DNA from: a virus
Virus record (IMG/VR): IMGVR_UViG_3300045974_000166
Span: 1-64,000 of that record
DNA: 64,000 bases
Strand: one strand, 5' to 3'
The position numbers and the translations under genes are program-made. Below are positions 1 to 8,272 of this stretch, piece by piece; the stretch's first letter is position 1; each line of letters begins with the position of its first letter. Below the pieces are notes generated by a model. The model searched no databases, was not told the origin of the DNA, and worked only from the letters and a program-made list of their open reading frames with translations.

Positions 1-42
1 AAACTAGAAGAGGAAAACTCCCTCGACGACTTTTTTGCTTAA
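1..42 (+). CDS. C-terminal end of an upstream gene (possible gp32-like ssDNA-binding protein)
   Basis: The window opens inside a reading frame that ends at a TAA at 40-42. The last 13 residues, KLEEENSLDDFFA, form a short acidic tail with a terminal hydrophobic pair. T4 gp32 and other single-stranded DNA-binding proteins end in such acidic tails, and a gp32 gene near uvsX and gp41 would fit the context. With only 13 residues visible the identity is a guess. Confidence 0.35.
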   Translation, partial: KLEEENSLDDFFA

Positions 43-51
43 GGAAACAAT

Positions 52-528
52 ATGGATTATGATATAGAAAATCTGCACAAAGCAGCAATGGTATTTCTTA
101 AAAATAAGGAAAATTCTCGGCAATATATTGACAGTATATCCTTCTCGACATACGTTAAAGAATTTAGAACTATTACTCTAGGTGTGCCGCGGCAATCTGG
201 TAAGACAAAGTACATGCTAGCCTTAAAGGATAAGGTATCATCTGTAATGTTCGTACACAGTCAAGCAATGGCTGATTATTGCTGCAGGTCCGGCCATGTG
301 GTGGACCGATCAAATATCATCACATTCGAAGAAATGTTCTCAGTCGCTAGATTCAACCGCGGCCGAAGGCTCGGTGGCCTGAAATATTCAGTGTTTTTAG
401 TTGACGAATATAGTTTCGCTAAAAAGGAACATGATAATAATTTCGCGGAGTTACTAACGGAGCTGAAAACTCAAAATATATTCGCGGAAGATTTTTATGT
501 GCTAAAAATTGGCACCCCAACATTTTAA
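52..528 (+). CDS. Small P-loop NTPase-like protein
   Basis: A 158-residue protein with a purine-rich ribosome site (AAGGAAAC) before its ATG. A Walker A motif GVPRQSGKT lies at about residues 44-52 and a Walker B-like stretch VFLVDEY at about 113-119. The arrangement resembles the ATPase core of terminases and SF2 helicases, but the protein is far too short to be a full motor. It sits 15 bp upstream of uvsX in the same operon, suggesting a recombination or replication accessory role. The motifs are seen; the function is unknown. Confidence 0.7.
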   Translation: MDYDIENLHKAAMVFLKNKENSRQYIDSISFSTYVKEFRTITLGVPRQSGKTKYMLALKDKVSSVMFVHSQAMADYCCRSGHVVDRSNIITFEEMFSVARFNRGRRLGGLKYSVFLVDEYSFAKKEHDNNFAELLTELKTQNIFAEDFYVLKIGTPTF

Positions 529-543
529 CCAAAGGAAAACGAA

Positions 544-1617
544 ATGGCAAATAACTCACTATTAGACAGAATCAAAAAGAACTCAACTATCAAGGAAACT
601 GCAGTTCTAGCAGATTCAACATTCTTTGATGCTACGGACAATGTTCGTACGGCTATTCCGGCAATTAATATTGCCCTCTCGGGATCTATCTATGGCGGCT
701 TTGGATCAGGTCTTATCATCTGGGCGGGCCCATCAAAACACTTCAAGACGATGTTCACTCTGCTCATGATGAAATCGTACTTGGATACTTACCCAGATGC
801 TATTTGTCTATTCTATGACTCAGAATTTGGTACACCTCAGGCATACTTCGATTCGGTCGGCATCGACATGACTCGTGTCGTTCATACTCCTGTGACCACT
901 ATTGAAGAACTCAAGTTCGACATTATGAAGCAATTGGAAGAAATAAAACGTGGTGACAAGGTCTTTATCGCCTTGGATTCTGCCGGCAACATTGCCTCCA
1001 AGAAGGAAGTTGATGACGCGCTGGATGGAAAATCTGTCGCTGATATGACTCGTGCCAAGCAACTCAAGTCACTCTTCCGTATGGTAACTCCGCACTTGAC
1101 TCTGAAGCAACTTCCTATGGTCGTTGTGAACCACACTTACATGACTCAAGAGATGTTCTCGAAGGCCGTGGTATCTGGCGGCACTGGTATCTATTACTCT
1201 GCTACTGCTATCTTTATTCTTGGTCGTCAACAAGAGAAGGACGGTTCGGACCTCGTTGGATACAACTTCATCATCAACGTTGAAAAATCCCGTATGGTCC
1301 GTGAAAAATCCAAGATCCCAGTGCAGGTTCTTCATGGCTCGGGTATGAACAAGTACTCTGCTCTCATGGATATTGCACTTGAATCTAAGCATGTAGTGAA
1401 ACCAAAGAACGGTTGGTATTGCAAATGTAATCCAGAGACTGGAGAACTTGATACTAAGAACTGGCGCCTGGCAGATACGAACTCAGATGCATTCTGGACA
1501 TCAATCTTGAATGATCCAACATTTGATGAATTTGTTCGTACAACATATGAAGTGTCATCTGGGTCAATGTTTGCTGAGGAACAGGCTGCTCTCGAAGAAG
1601 AAATAGCTGCCGAATAA
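544..1617 (+). CDS. uvsX: UvsX, RecA-like recombinase
   Basis: The 357-residue protein matches phage UvsX in length and layout. The Walker A motif GPSKHFKT (about 62-69) has the UvsX-type GPSKxFK form, and Walker B is FIALDSAGN (about 141-149). The C-terminus is strongly acidic, as in T4 UvsX. The family forms filaments on ssDNA and carries out strand exchange for recombination-dependent replication. AAAGGAAAAC precedes the ATG, and a hairpin terminator follows the gene. The call is secure. Confidence 0.95.
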   Translation: MANNSLLDRIKKNSTIKETAVLADSTFFDATDNVRTAIPAINIALSGSIYGGFGSGLIIWAGPSKHFKTMFTLLMMKSYLDTYPDAICLFYDSEFGTPQAYFDSVGIDMTRVVHTPVTTIEELKFDIMKQLEEIKRGDKVFIALDSAGNIASKKEVDDALDGKSVADMTRAKQLKSLFRMVTPHLTLKQLPMVVVNHTYMTQEMFSKAVVSGGTGIYYSATAIFILGRQQEKDGSDLVGYNFIINVEKSRMVREKSKIPVQVLHGSGMNKYSALMDIALESKHVVKPKNGWYCKCNPETGELDTKNWRLADTNSDAFWTSILNDPTFDEFVRTTYEVSSGSMFAEEQAALEEEIAAE

Positions 1618-1631
1618 GATTGTACTTCTCG

Positions 1632-1666
1632 GGCCGATGTGATATAATAGATCATGTCGGCCTTTT
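1632..1666 (+). terminator. Rho-independent terminator after uvsX
   Basis: A 12-bp stem (1632-1643 with 1651-1662, including two G-U pairs at its middle) encloses a 7-nt loop and is followed by TTTT. It separates uvsX from the helicase gene. The loop also contains TATAAT-like bases, which are probably incidental. Confidence 0.75.
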
Positions 1667-1677
1667 AGCTTTAATAC

Positions 1678-3123
1678 ATGAAACCAGAACAACTAATTTT
1701 CTCACAATTACTTCTCAACGAAGAGTACGTTAGAAAAGTTATCCCGCATCTAAAAGAAGAATATTTCTCTTCGCCAGAAGACAAGAATCTATTCAAAATC
1801 TATACACGATATTTTCACAAGTACAATAAAGTTCCATCAAAACAAGCAATGAGAATTGAGATTGATAATCTCAAGGGATCAAAGCCTGTATATGATGCAC
1901 TAGTCTCGGTGTTAGATTCTACCGAGGTATTTGTCGAAGGCTTAGATTTTTTGGTAGAGGAAACAGAAAAATTCTGTAAGCAGAGAGCAATTTTCAATGC
2001 TCTCCGTGAATCTGTGTTAATTGTCGATGGCCAGGATAAGACGAAAACTCCAGAGGCTATTCCCAATATTCTACAGGAAGCACTTTCTATCTGCTTCAAT
2101 ACTTCTGTGGGTCACGATTACATTGAAGAAGCAGATGATAGGTATGATTACTACCATTTGAACGAGGCTCGTATTCCTACTGGTTTCAAGATCTTTGATG
2201 ATATTACTCGTGGTGGTTTCCCTCGTAAGACGCTGAATGTTCTACTAGCTCCACCCCACGGTGGTAAGTCTCTCATTATGACAAACTTTGCAGCTGGCGC
2301 ACTTAAGGCCGGCTATAATGTGCTGTACATAACGATGGAAATGGCCGAGTTTGAAATTGCCAAACGTATTGACGTTAACCTTATGGACATTGACTTTGAT
2401 ACGCTTGAGTCGATTTCTAAGCCGGTGTTTGATAACAAATTCTCCCAAGTTGCTGCCATGTCTAAGGGCAAGCTTAGGATCAAGGAATATCCAACTGAGG
2501 GTGCTCATGCAGGACACTTCCGAGCATTACTGGAAGAGTACAAGACCAAACAGAATTTTGTACCAGATCTTGTAGTAGTTGATTACATGTCTATTTGTTT
2601 GTCCGAACGGCATAAAGCTGGTGGTGGTGCAAATTCTTACACTATTGTAAAGTCCATAGGTGCCGAACTTAGAGCTCTGGCAATTGTGAACAATTTTGCC
2701 TGTATCTCTGCCGTTCAGACTACTCGTGCTGGTGTCGGTAATTCCGACGTCGATATGTCTCAAACTTCCGAATCATTTGGTGTTCCTGCTATTGCTGATT
2801 GGATGTGTGCTATCATCAATACAGAAGAACTCAAGCAGCTTAAGCAGATCATGTTCAAACAGCTGAAGAATCGGTACAAGAATCTTGATGAACCAAATAA
2901 GTTTCTATCTGGTGTCGACTATGCCAAAATGCGTCTGTTTGAATTAGAAGAATCTGCATCTAAGATTAGTTTCAACTCGGGAACTAGGAATGGTGGAGAA
3001 AAGGTAAAACCAAAAATAGAAACTGCCAATGACAGTATGAATGAGCATAATATGTTCAACTTAGATGTTCTGCATACAATAAACCCCATAAAAGCAGGGT
3101 TTGATGATTTTAAGTTCGATTAA
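1678..3123 (+). CDS. 41: gp41-like DnaB-family replicative helicase
   Basis: A 481-residue protein close in length to T4 gp41 (475). The C-terminal RecA-like domain carries Walker A APPHGGKS (191-198) and Walker B PDLVVVDYMS (about 297-306), followed by a DnaB-type stretch around SAVQTTRAG. The N-terminal 150 residues are helical, as in DnaB/gp41 collar domains. It would act as the hexameric 5'-3' helicase at the phage fork, loaded by the gp59-like protein encoded near 51.7 kb. No clear ribosome site precedes the ATG, so translation may depend on an A/U-rich leader. Confidence 0.94.
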   Translation: MKPEQLIFSQLLLNEEYVRKVIPHLKEEYFSSPEDKNLFKIYTRYFHKYNKVPSKQAMRIEIDNLKGSKPVYDALVSVLDSTEVFVEGLDFLVEETEKFCKQRAIFNALRESVLIVDGQDKTKTPEAIPNILQEALSICFNTSVGHDYIEEADDRYDYYHLNEARIPTGFKIFDDITRGGFPRKTLNVLLAPPHGGKSLIMTNFAAGALKAGYNVLYITMEMAEFEIAKRIDVNLMDIDFDTLESISKPVFDNKFSQVAAMSKGKLRIKEYPTEGAHAGHFRALLEEYKTKQNFVPDLVVVDYMSICLSERHKAGGGANSYTIVKSIGAELRALAIVNNFACISAVQTTRAGVGNSDVDMSQTSESFGVPAIADWMCAIINTEELKQLKQIMFKQLKNRYKNLDEPNKFLSGVDYAKMRLFELEESASKISFNSGTRNGGEKVKPKIETANDSMNEHNMFNLDVLHTINPIKAGFDDFKFD

Positions 3124-3126
3124 ATA
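3119..3126 (+). promoter_or_regulatory. Candidate late promoter ATTAAATA
   Basis: ATTAAATA overlaps the stop codon of the gp41 gene and lies about 40 bp before the next ATG. The same octamer recurs before most late transcription units here and resembles the T4 late element TATAAATA recognised by gp55. Confidence 0.5.
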
Positions 3127-3166
3127 GTATGTCGACGTTGACAACGGATTATAAAGGAAAATTACT

Positions 3167-3388
3167 ATGGCATTATCTACTCGCGAAACGGAACTAAGAG
3201 CCGTTGGTGTTCACAAACCTCTTTCTGCACTTCTTTCTGCACCTCCAATTGCTACTTCTCTAGTGGCTATGGAAGCAGCATATCCAGCAGCATCTAACCC
3301 AGGCGTACTTGGTTCATTTGGCGCGGCCGCTCCTTATGCACTTTGCTATTCCACCGGTGTTCTTTGGAAAACTGTAACGATTGTTTAA
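3167..3388 (+). CDS. Small Ala/Ser-rich protein, unknown
   Basis: 73 residues preceded by an AAAGGAAAA ribosome site. Rich in Ala, Ser, Val and Leu with no charged cluster, and the middle (residues 18-60) is mildly hydrophobic. It stands alone between a candidate late promoter and a strong terminator, so it forms its own short transcription unit and may be abundantly made late. No family recognised. Confidence 0.7.
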   Translation: MALSTRETELRAVGVHKPLSALLSAPPIATSLVAMEAAYPAASNPGVLGSFGAAAPYALCYSTGVLWKTVTIV

Positions 3389-3415
3389 TATTTAGTATTG
3401 CTCAGTCTAAAGATT

Positions 3416-3439
3416 GGGGGCTTCTAGAGCCCCCTTTTT
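3416..3439 (+). terminator. Strong Rho-independent terminator
   Basis: A perfect 7-bp stem GGGGGCT/AGCCCCC with a 5-nt loop is followed by a run of five T. It closes the one-gene unit at 3167-3388 just before the next late promoter. Confidence 0.9.
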
Positions 3440-3443
3440 ATTG

Positions 3444-3451
3444 ATTAAATA
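3444..3451 (+). promoter_or_regulatory. Candidate late promoter ATTAAATA
   Basis: ATTAAATA lies directly after the terminator and 18 bp before the ATG at 3469. An AAAGGA ribosome site follows it. The terminator-promoter-gene order supports its use. Confidence 0.6.
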
Positions 3452-3468
3452 TTCTTAAAGGACAACTA

Positions 3469-3906
3469 ATGAAAATAGCATTTTATATAGCGGAAAATGG
3501 CATGTGGTTAGATAAACTAATTTCTTTCTTTACTGTTTCTAAATATTCTCATTGTGAACTTGTTTTTTCAGATGGTGAATTTGGAAGTTCTTCTGCTAGA
3601 GATGGTGGTCTACGTCTTAAATACATCGAGCAAGATTTTAAATGGGACATCTATGATCTAAAGAATTTAGACGGTTCTGAAATCTCAAAAGAACACGAAA
3701 CACTGATACATGATTGGTTTCTAAAACATGCAGGCGAAAAATATGATTGGTCTGGTGCTATTATGTCATTGTTTGGTGTAAACTGGACATCAGATGATAA
3801 GAAATTCTGTTCATACGTCTGTGCTGCTCTTGTCGGCCTAGATCCAATAGTCACACCACAAATACTCTATGAGAACTTGATCAAAGAGAAAATGATAAGC
3901 ATTTAG
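3469..3906 (+). CDS. Permuted papain-fold (YiiX/NlpC-P60-like) cysteine hydrolase
   Basis: A 145-residue protein with a circularly permuted papain-like signature: a histidine in KYSHCELVF (about 25-33) precedes the probable nucleophile cysteine in KKFCSYVCAAL (about 105-115). In this family the His comes before the Cys, unlike classical NlpC/P60 enzymes. Such enzymes cut amide or ester bonds in peptidoglycan peptides or lipids. Its place at the head of a late operon with membrane proteins makes a lysis or entry role plausible, but that is inference. AAAGGACAACT precedes the ATG. Confidence 0.65.
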   Translation: MKIAFYIAENGMWLDKLISFFTVSKYSHCELVFSDGEFGSSSARDGGLRLKYIEQDFKWDIYDLKNLDGSEISKEHETLIHDWFLKHAGEKYDWSGAIMSLFGVNWTSDDKKFCSYVCAALVGLDPIVTPQILYENLIKEKMISI

Positions 3907-3915
3907 GAATAAATT

Positions 3916-4623
3916 ATGGCAGATTTGAATTCGTTCGCAGAATTGATCCGAAGGGGTAAAGAAGACAAGAGACTTAAAGATCTTCAAGAACAAGAGCGGA
4001 AAAAATCAGAATTTGGCCCAATGCTAGGTGAGTTGTTTAAAACTGTATCTAAGGCAAAAGTAGTAGAACAAAAGCGCCAGAATGTCGTCGATAAAGTAGA
4101 TGAACTTGAGGCTAAATTAATCACTCAGGGCACAGTAGAAGAAATTTTAACTGAAAAGTTAGATGCTCTCACAGACAACTCTGAGAAGAAATTAGTTAGA
4201 ATTGTTAAACAACTTCAAGATGACATTTCTAATCTGAAGAAACAAATTGTCGCTAAGTCTACACCCAATATGCTTGGTACTGCAGGATCTGGTGAAGTTA
4301 GAGTTCTTCGGATGGATGACGTAGATAAATCTGGTCTTAAAGATGGTGCTGTCATGACTTATAGTGCAGCATTAAATAAGATTGTATTCACAGTACCAAC
4401 CACAACAGACGAAGAAATGCCATATTCTAAACGGATTGATTTTATAACCGACGCAGAACTGTATAAAGCAGAAGCAGTAGTTGGTGCATCCGAATCAGCC
4501 CCACTTTGGCGGATTCGTAAAATCACCATTGCTGCCGACAATGACGTATCAGAAACTTGGGCTTCCGGCACAGCTCTATATGATAAAGTTTGGACAGACC
4601 GACTTACATATACCTATTCCTGA
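3916..4623 (+). CDS. Virion protein with N-terminal coiled coil, fibre-like C-terminus
   Basis: A 235-residue protein. The first 115 residues are very charged and heptad-like (long K/E/L/V runs), indicating a coiled coil. From about residue 125 the sequence changes to a Gly/Asp-rich segment containing DKSGLKDGAVMTYSA, a turn motif common in phage tail-fibre and head-fibre proteins. A trimeric fibre or connector is therefore likely. It follows the hydrolase gene by 9 bp. The exact role is unknown. Confidence 0.6.
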   Translation: MADLNSFAELIRRGKEDKRLKDLQEQERKKSEFGPMLGELFKTVSKAKVVEQKRQNVVDKVDELEAKLITQGTVEEILTEKLDALTDNSEKKLVRIVKQLQDDISNLKKQIVAKSTPNMLGTAGSGEVRVLRMDDVDKSGLKDGAVMTYSAALNKIVFTVPTTTDEEMPYSKRIDFITDAELYKAEAVVGASESAPLWRIRKITIAADNDVSETWASGTALYDKVWTDRLTYTYS

Positions 4624-4637
4624 GAACCGAGATCGCC

Positions 4638-5108
4638 ATGAGATCAACTGACATTATCCCGCCTATAGAAACAAAAAATATTTGGTATGCAATTTCACGA
4701 CTGATTTGGGATAGTGATCTTGTGGCAGGTAGATTGATCCTGGCCACCGCAGAATTCATTTGGTCATTTATGTTATTTCTTCCCGGAGATACTCTTGCCC
4801 ATGGCACGGATGGTCGGTCTCATATGATCTGGTTGTTACCAGAAAATGGTTGGGGCCTTGTATTTCTAATTTCTGGACTTATTCAATTTCTTATAGTGCT
4901 ATATGAGAACTATAACACATTTTTTGCAAAAGCTTTTGCTATGTTTAATGCATTCCTTTGGATGTATTTGGTGTTTTCAATTATTGTCGACGCATATCCA
5001 CCGGTTGCCGGGGTTGCAGGTGAAATTGCCTTAATGTTTGGCGCAGTATGGATATGGATTCGACCATATCTTTTAGCAGAGGGACTTTATCGTGCAGGGA
5101 TCAGATGA
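4638..5108 (+). CDS. Integral membrane protein with about four segments
   Basis: 156 residues from the ATG at 4638. An upstream in-frame start at 4590 would overlap the preceding gene by 34 bases and adds an unlikely leader. Hydrophobic segments are visible around FIWSFMLFL, GLVFLISGLIQFLIVL, AMFNAFLWMYLVFSIIV and EIALMFGAVWIWI. It is placed before a single-TM protein that overlaps it by 17 bases. The late position suggests a holin, an antiholin or another envelope function, none of which can be shown here. Confidence 0.6.
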   Translation: MRSTDIIPPIETKNIWYAISRLIWDSDLVAGRLILATAEFIWSFMLFLPGDTLAHGTDGRSHMIWLLPENGWGLVFLISGLIQFLIVLYENYNTFFAKAFAMFNAFLWMYLVFSIIVDAYPPVAGVAGEIALMFGAVWIWIRPYLLAEGLYRAGIR

Positions 5109-5436
5109 AAACAAAACTTATAAACGAACAACTGATTTTACAGAAGAAGGAAAAGAACCAAGTACACAAGATGCATGGCATTTAGCAGGTTTAGCTCATA
5201 CTAGAATTAATGAACTAAAAGTAGATCAAGATTTGCTTAAAAGAGCATTTCTGAAAGATGATCTAGATACTCCAGATTATGATGGTCACAGAAAAGACCA
5301 TAAACTAATGATTGACAATGAAAAAGTAGTTCAAGAATACAAAGTATCAATGACTAAAGACATCATTAAATGGGTAGTATCTTTTATACTTGGCGCAGTC
5401 GTTGTTGGGCTTACAAGCTATGTAAAATCGTTATAA
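5092..5436 (+). CDS. Single-TM protein, GTG start
   Basis: 114 residues. The start is GTG, chosen because AGAGGGA sits 7-8 bases upstream and no ATG is in frame nearby. The first 85 residues are polar and charged. A single C-terminal membrane segment (IIKWVVSFILGAVVVGLTSY) ends six residues from the terminus, so the protein is probably tail-anchored. It overlaps the preceding membrane protein gene, suggesting the two act together, possibly in lysis. Confidence 0.65.
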   Translation: MQGSDENKTYKRTTDFTEEGKEPSTQDAWHLAGLAHTRINELKVDQDLLKRAFLKDDLDTPDYDGHRKDHKLMIDNEKVVQEYKVSMTKDIIKWVVSFILGAVVVGLTSYVKSL

Positions 5437-5439
5437 ATA
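5432..5439 (+). promoter_or_regulatory. Late promoter TATAAATA
   Basis: An exact match to the T4 late promoter core TATAAATA, overlapping the preceding stop codon. It lies about 50 bp upstream of the gene at 5488 and heads the tail-fibre operon. Confidence 0.7.
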
Positions 5440-5487
5440 GTAATACAATTTGATAAGGAATAAATATTATGAGAACAAGGAAATTAT

Positions 5488-5685
5488 ATGTCTGATGCAC
5501 CATTGATCTACACAACTAAAGGCAACATCCCAATTGTGGGATTGCAGCACAAAGTCGAGTGGCGCGTGTCACCAGAACAAATAATCTTCATCGAATCTTA
5601 CTTGTTAGATGATGAAGTTGTTAAACAATCGACACACATTAAAGTTTTAATCGGCGCAGCCTCAATTGGTGACGTCACAATATAA
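5488..5685 (+). CDS. Small protein, unknown
   Basis: 65 residues with AAGGAAATTAT before the ATG. Composition suggests a small beta-rich domain (alternating V/I/T). It is the first gene after the TATAAATA promoter and is followed 11 bp later by a virion-type gene. No family recognised. Confidence 0.6.
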   Translation: MSDAPLIYTTKGNIPIVGLQHKVEWRVSPEQIIFIESYLLDDEVVKQSTHIKVLIGAASIGDVTI

Positions 5686-5696
5686 AGGAGTAAATC

Positions 5697-6170
5697 ATGG
5701 CCCTAACAACAGTAATGCCTACAGCGGCAAAAGCAAACTTTCTAGCTGGAGTTCACCTTGCTAGTAATGCCTATAAAATGGCATTGATCAAGACCGGTCA
5801 CACCGGTGTCTATGATAAGACATTTGTGGCTGCTGGTACGCCAGGTACCGGAGCTCCTACTACTAGTAATATCGGCACTGATGAAGTAACTGCATCCGGT
5901 TCCTACGCAGCTGGCGGTTTTACGATGATTGGTTATACAGCAGGTAACGACAGTGCTTCAAACACAGCATGGATTGATTGGACTACCGATCCGAACTGGA
6001 CCCTGGCCACTATCGGCGCAGTAGGTGCAGTAATCTATAATGATACAGTAGCCGGTAAGCCTGGAGTTTCTTTACATGACTTCGGTGGTCTTGTCTCCAG
6101 TACAGCTGGCACATTCACTGTGACTCTACCACTTCCAGCAGCTGCAACTGCTGTTGTTCGACTAGCATAA
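5697..6170 (+). CDS. Virion-type protein, paralogue of the gene at 18757
   Basis: 157 residues, Gly/Ala/Thr-rich and beta-rich. It shares layout and motifs with the protein at 18757-19233: an early ALxLASNAYKMALI segment against DVFKAALYQ, a DEVTASGSYAAGG against NEVTTVTGYVAGG segment, and a hydrophobic C-terminus ending VVRLA or LVRFV. This is a common tail-associated family of unknown role. AAAGGAG precedes the ATG, and its TAA overlaps the next ATG (TAATG). Confidence 0.65.
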   Translation: MALTTVMPTAAKANFLAGVHLASNAYKMALIKTGHTGVYDKTFVAAGTPGTGAPTTSNIGTDEVTASGSYAAGGFTMIGYTAGNDSASNTAWIDWTTDPNWTLATIGAVGAVIYNDTVAGKPGVSLHDFGGLVSSTAGTFTVTLPLPAAATAVVRLA

Positions 6171-6535
6171 TGCCAGTCTTTCGTGACAGAGTGAAAGATA
6201 CTAGTACTAGCATAGGGACTAGTAATTTCACACTTTCTGGAACTGCTCCTACTGGTTATCAGACATTTCTTACGGCATTTGGTCTTGGTACAAAATTTCT
6301 TTATTGTATCGTAGATAATACATCTGGCCTGTGGGAAACTGGTACTGGATACTTAAGTGCAGCAACAACATTTGTCCGTGATACGGCCGTGATGGATGGT
6401 TCTAGTGGGCCGGGTGTACTAGTAAACTTCACAGCAGGTACTAAGGATGTATTTTGCACTGTAACTTCTCATTGGTTAGAAGATGCTGATAACGGAGCAA
6501 TGCTACACAAAATACGCGGCATGGATATGCCTTGA
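6170..6535 (+). CDS. Tail-fibre adaptor-type protein
   Basis: 121 residues carrying a module frequent in phage tail-fibre regions: DRVKDTSTS near the N-terminus, then GYQTF, then GLWETGTGYLS, then VLVNFTAGTKDVF. The same module forms the N-terminal half of the protein at 12040-12648. Its start overlaps the stop of the preceding gene. Likely an attachment or connector subunit; the exact role is not established. Confidence 0.65.
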   Translation: MPVFRDRVKDTSTSIGTSNFTLSGTAPTGYQTFLTAFGLGTKFLYCIVDNTSGLWETGTGYLSAATTFVRDTAVMDGSSGPGVLVNFTAGTKDVFCTVTSHWLEDADNGAMLHKIRGMDMP

Positions 6536-6546
6536 AAGGATAAGAA

Positions 6547-7311
6547 ATGGCTTTACCAAATAATGATCCAATCTACTCACGAGTAGGTGCTATAGGTCAG
6601 TCAATGATTTTGAAGGCTGCTGCCACAGCCGATTATACTGGCGTTTCGCCTTATGTTCGTGAAGTATGGGCTGGAGATGCTACTAATGGTGGTTATCTAC
6701 AACGGCTTCGTTTTAAAGCACTTGGCGCGAACGTTGCCACTGTTGCTCGTGTCTATATAAACCGTGGTGGCATCAACACAAACTTTGCTGTGGCTCCAAC
6801 TGCTCCAGCTGGAACCCCGTCGGCCGCTGGTGGAACAATGCTTACTGGTAACTACTACGGTGTGGTTATTGCTATCGGTCCCGGTGGTTCACAATCCGTT
6901 ATTGGTGCATATTCAACCGTCGTGGCCGTCACGGGTCCAACGGGTTCTATTTCATGGACATGGACAGCTATTCCTGGCGCTACTAAATATAGACTATATA
7001 TTTCTCCATGGTCAACTGCTACGACTTATGCAACATATGCAACCCGTTATGTTGAATCTGCTACAAACAGTTACTCTCAGACAAGCATGATTGGAGAAAT
7101 CGGTATATTCGATGATCCAACTGTGGGAAATCAATTTCTTTATGGTGAAGTTTCTCTTCCATTAATCTCGGCTGCATCTGCTACCGCAGGTTTTGCAGAT
7201 ATTGACTATCCAATGAATTTAGCTATGCCACCTGGTTACGAATGTTACGTTGGTATTGCAACTGCCGTTGCAGCTGGCTGGGTCGTGACTGGTATTGGTG
7301 GAGTTTACTAA
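6547..7311 (+). CDS. Tail-fibre protein with FN3-like segment
   Basis: 254 residues. The central part (about 75-170) contains a fibronectin-type pattern around TWTAIPGATKYRLYIS, and the ends are beta-rich. AAAGGATAAGAA precedes the ATG, and the stop overlaps the next start (TAATG at 7309-7313). The context of fibre genes on both sides supports a structural role. Confidence 0.6.
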   Translation: MALPNNDPIYSRVGAIGQSMILKAAATADYTGVSPYVREVWAGDATNGGYLQRLRFKALGANVATVARVYINRGGINTNFAVAPTAPAGTPSAAGGTMLTGNYYGVVIAIGPGGSQSVIGAYSTVVAVTGPTGSISWTWTAIPGATKYRLYISPWSTATTYATYATRYVESATNSYSQTSMIGEIGIFDDPTVGNQFLYGEVSLPLISAASATAGFADIDYPMNLAMPPGYECYVGIATAVAAGWVVTGIGGVY

Positions 7312-8267
7312 TGTTAGATTTTGGACATATACCAACTGGAACTGCCGCATCTGACGTACAGTTTTTTGTTGGCAACGGTCAAGCTCAAGGTTCTGAGTGG
7401 ATACCGTGGATTAAGCCTCGTGGAAAAACAATGCTCGATCTTATCATTGTCGGTAAAGGTGGCAATGGTGGTACTGGAACTGTAGGTGCTGCTGGCGGCG
7501 GCGGTGGCGGTGGCGGTTCTGGCGGCCAAGTGCATCTTACAATGCCGCTTGCATTACTACCAGATATTCTTTACTTATCACTTGTTGGCCAAGGCGCTGC
7601 TACTGCTGCACATTCTTATGTATGCATTTGTCCCCCAGTATCTGGGTCAACCGTAGTGGCTAATAATACTCTAGCAATAGGTACTGGTGGTACAGTTGGT
7701 GGTAACTCAGCCACAACTGGCGCTGGCGCTCTTGGTGCGGCCGGTATTGTAGCCACAGCAGCTCTTATGCCACTTGGCTGGGGTTGGGTAGGTTCTAACA
7801 CAACTGGTGCTCTTGTTGGTTCAGCTGGTACGGCTGGTGGTGTTGGTACTACAACTGGAACTGCAGGCGGTAATCTGACACTTCCTGTGACCGGTCTCCT
7901 TGTCACCGGTGGTACTGGTGGTGGTGGATGTCCTACCACTGCTGGTGTTGGACTAAAAGGTGGAGATATAACCGGGCTTGGTGCTTTCCTTACATCTGGC
8001 GGTGGCACTGGCGGTACGGCCGCGGCCGTAGCTCCTACTGATGGAGCTTCAGGTTCGTATCCAGTTATGGGTCTTCGATTTGGATACGGTGGAACTGGCG
8101 GTGGGGGATCGTATTCTGTTGCTACTACTACTGGTCTTGACCAAGCTTCAGGTGGCAATGGTGCTCTTGGTTGTGGTGGTGGCGGATCCGGAGGTGCTTA
8201 TACTGGTTCGATACCGGGATTCCCAGGACTTGGTGGGGCAGCATTCGCAATCTTCACTTGCTGGTAA
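7311..8267 (+). CDS. Glycine-rich tail-tip adhesin-like protein
   Basis: 318 residues from the ATG at 7311. A longer in-frame reading from 7242 exists but would run antiparallel to good coding upstream. After WIPWIKPRGKTMLDLIIVG, a typical fibre glycine-rich-domain entry, the protein is dominated by Gly/Ala/Thr runs such as GGGGGGGGSGG and GTGGGG. These can form polyglycine-II sandwiches like those of the gp38 adhesins. It is a candidate receptor-binding tip; receptor unknown. Confidence 0.65.
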   Translation: MLDFGHIPTGTAASDVQFFVGNGQAQGSEWIPWIKPRGKTMLDLIIVGKGGNGGTGTVGAAGGGGGGGGSGGQVHLTMPLALLPDILYLSLVGQGAATAAHSYVCICPPVSGSTVVANNTLAIGTGGTVGGNSATTGAGALGAAGIVATAALMPLGWGWVGSNTTGALVGSAGTAGGVGTTTGTAGGNLTLPVTGLLVTGGTGGGGCPTTAGVGLKGGDITGLGAFLTSGGGTGGTAAAVAPTDGASGSYPVMGLRFGYGGTGGGGSYSVATTTGLDQASGGNGALGCGGGGSGGAYTGSIPGFPGLGGAAFAIFTCW

Positions 8268-8272
8268 GTTAA

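Noticed and set aside
1640-1652. TATAAT in the uvsX-gp41 gap as a promoter
   Set aside because: It lies in the loop of the terminator hairpin and has no matching -35 box at 17 nt.
5470-5496. Eight-codon frame MRTRKLYV upstream of the gene at 5488
   Set aside because: It has an upstream AAGGAATAAAT but overlaps the next start out of frame and is too short to support.
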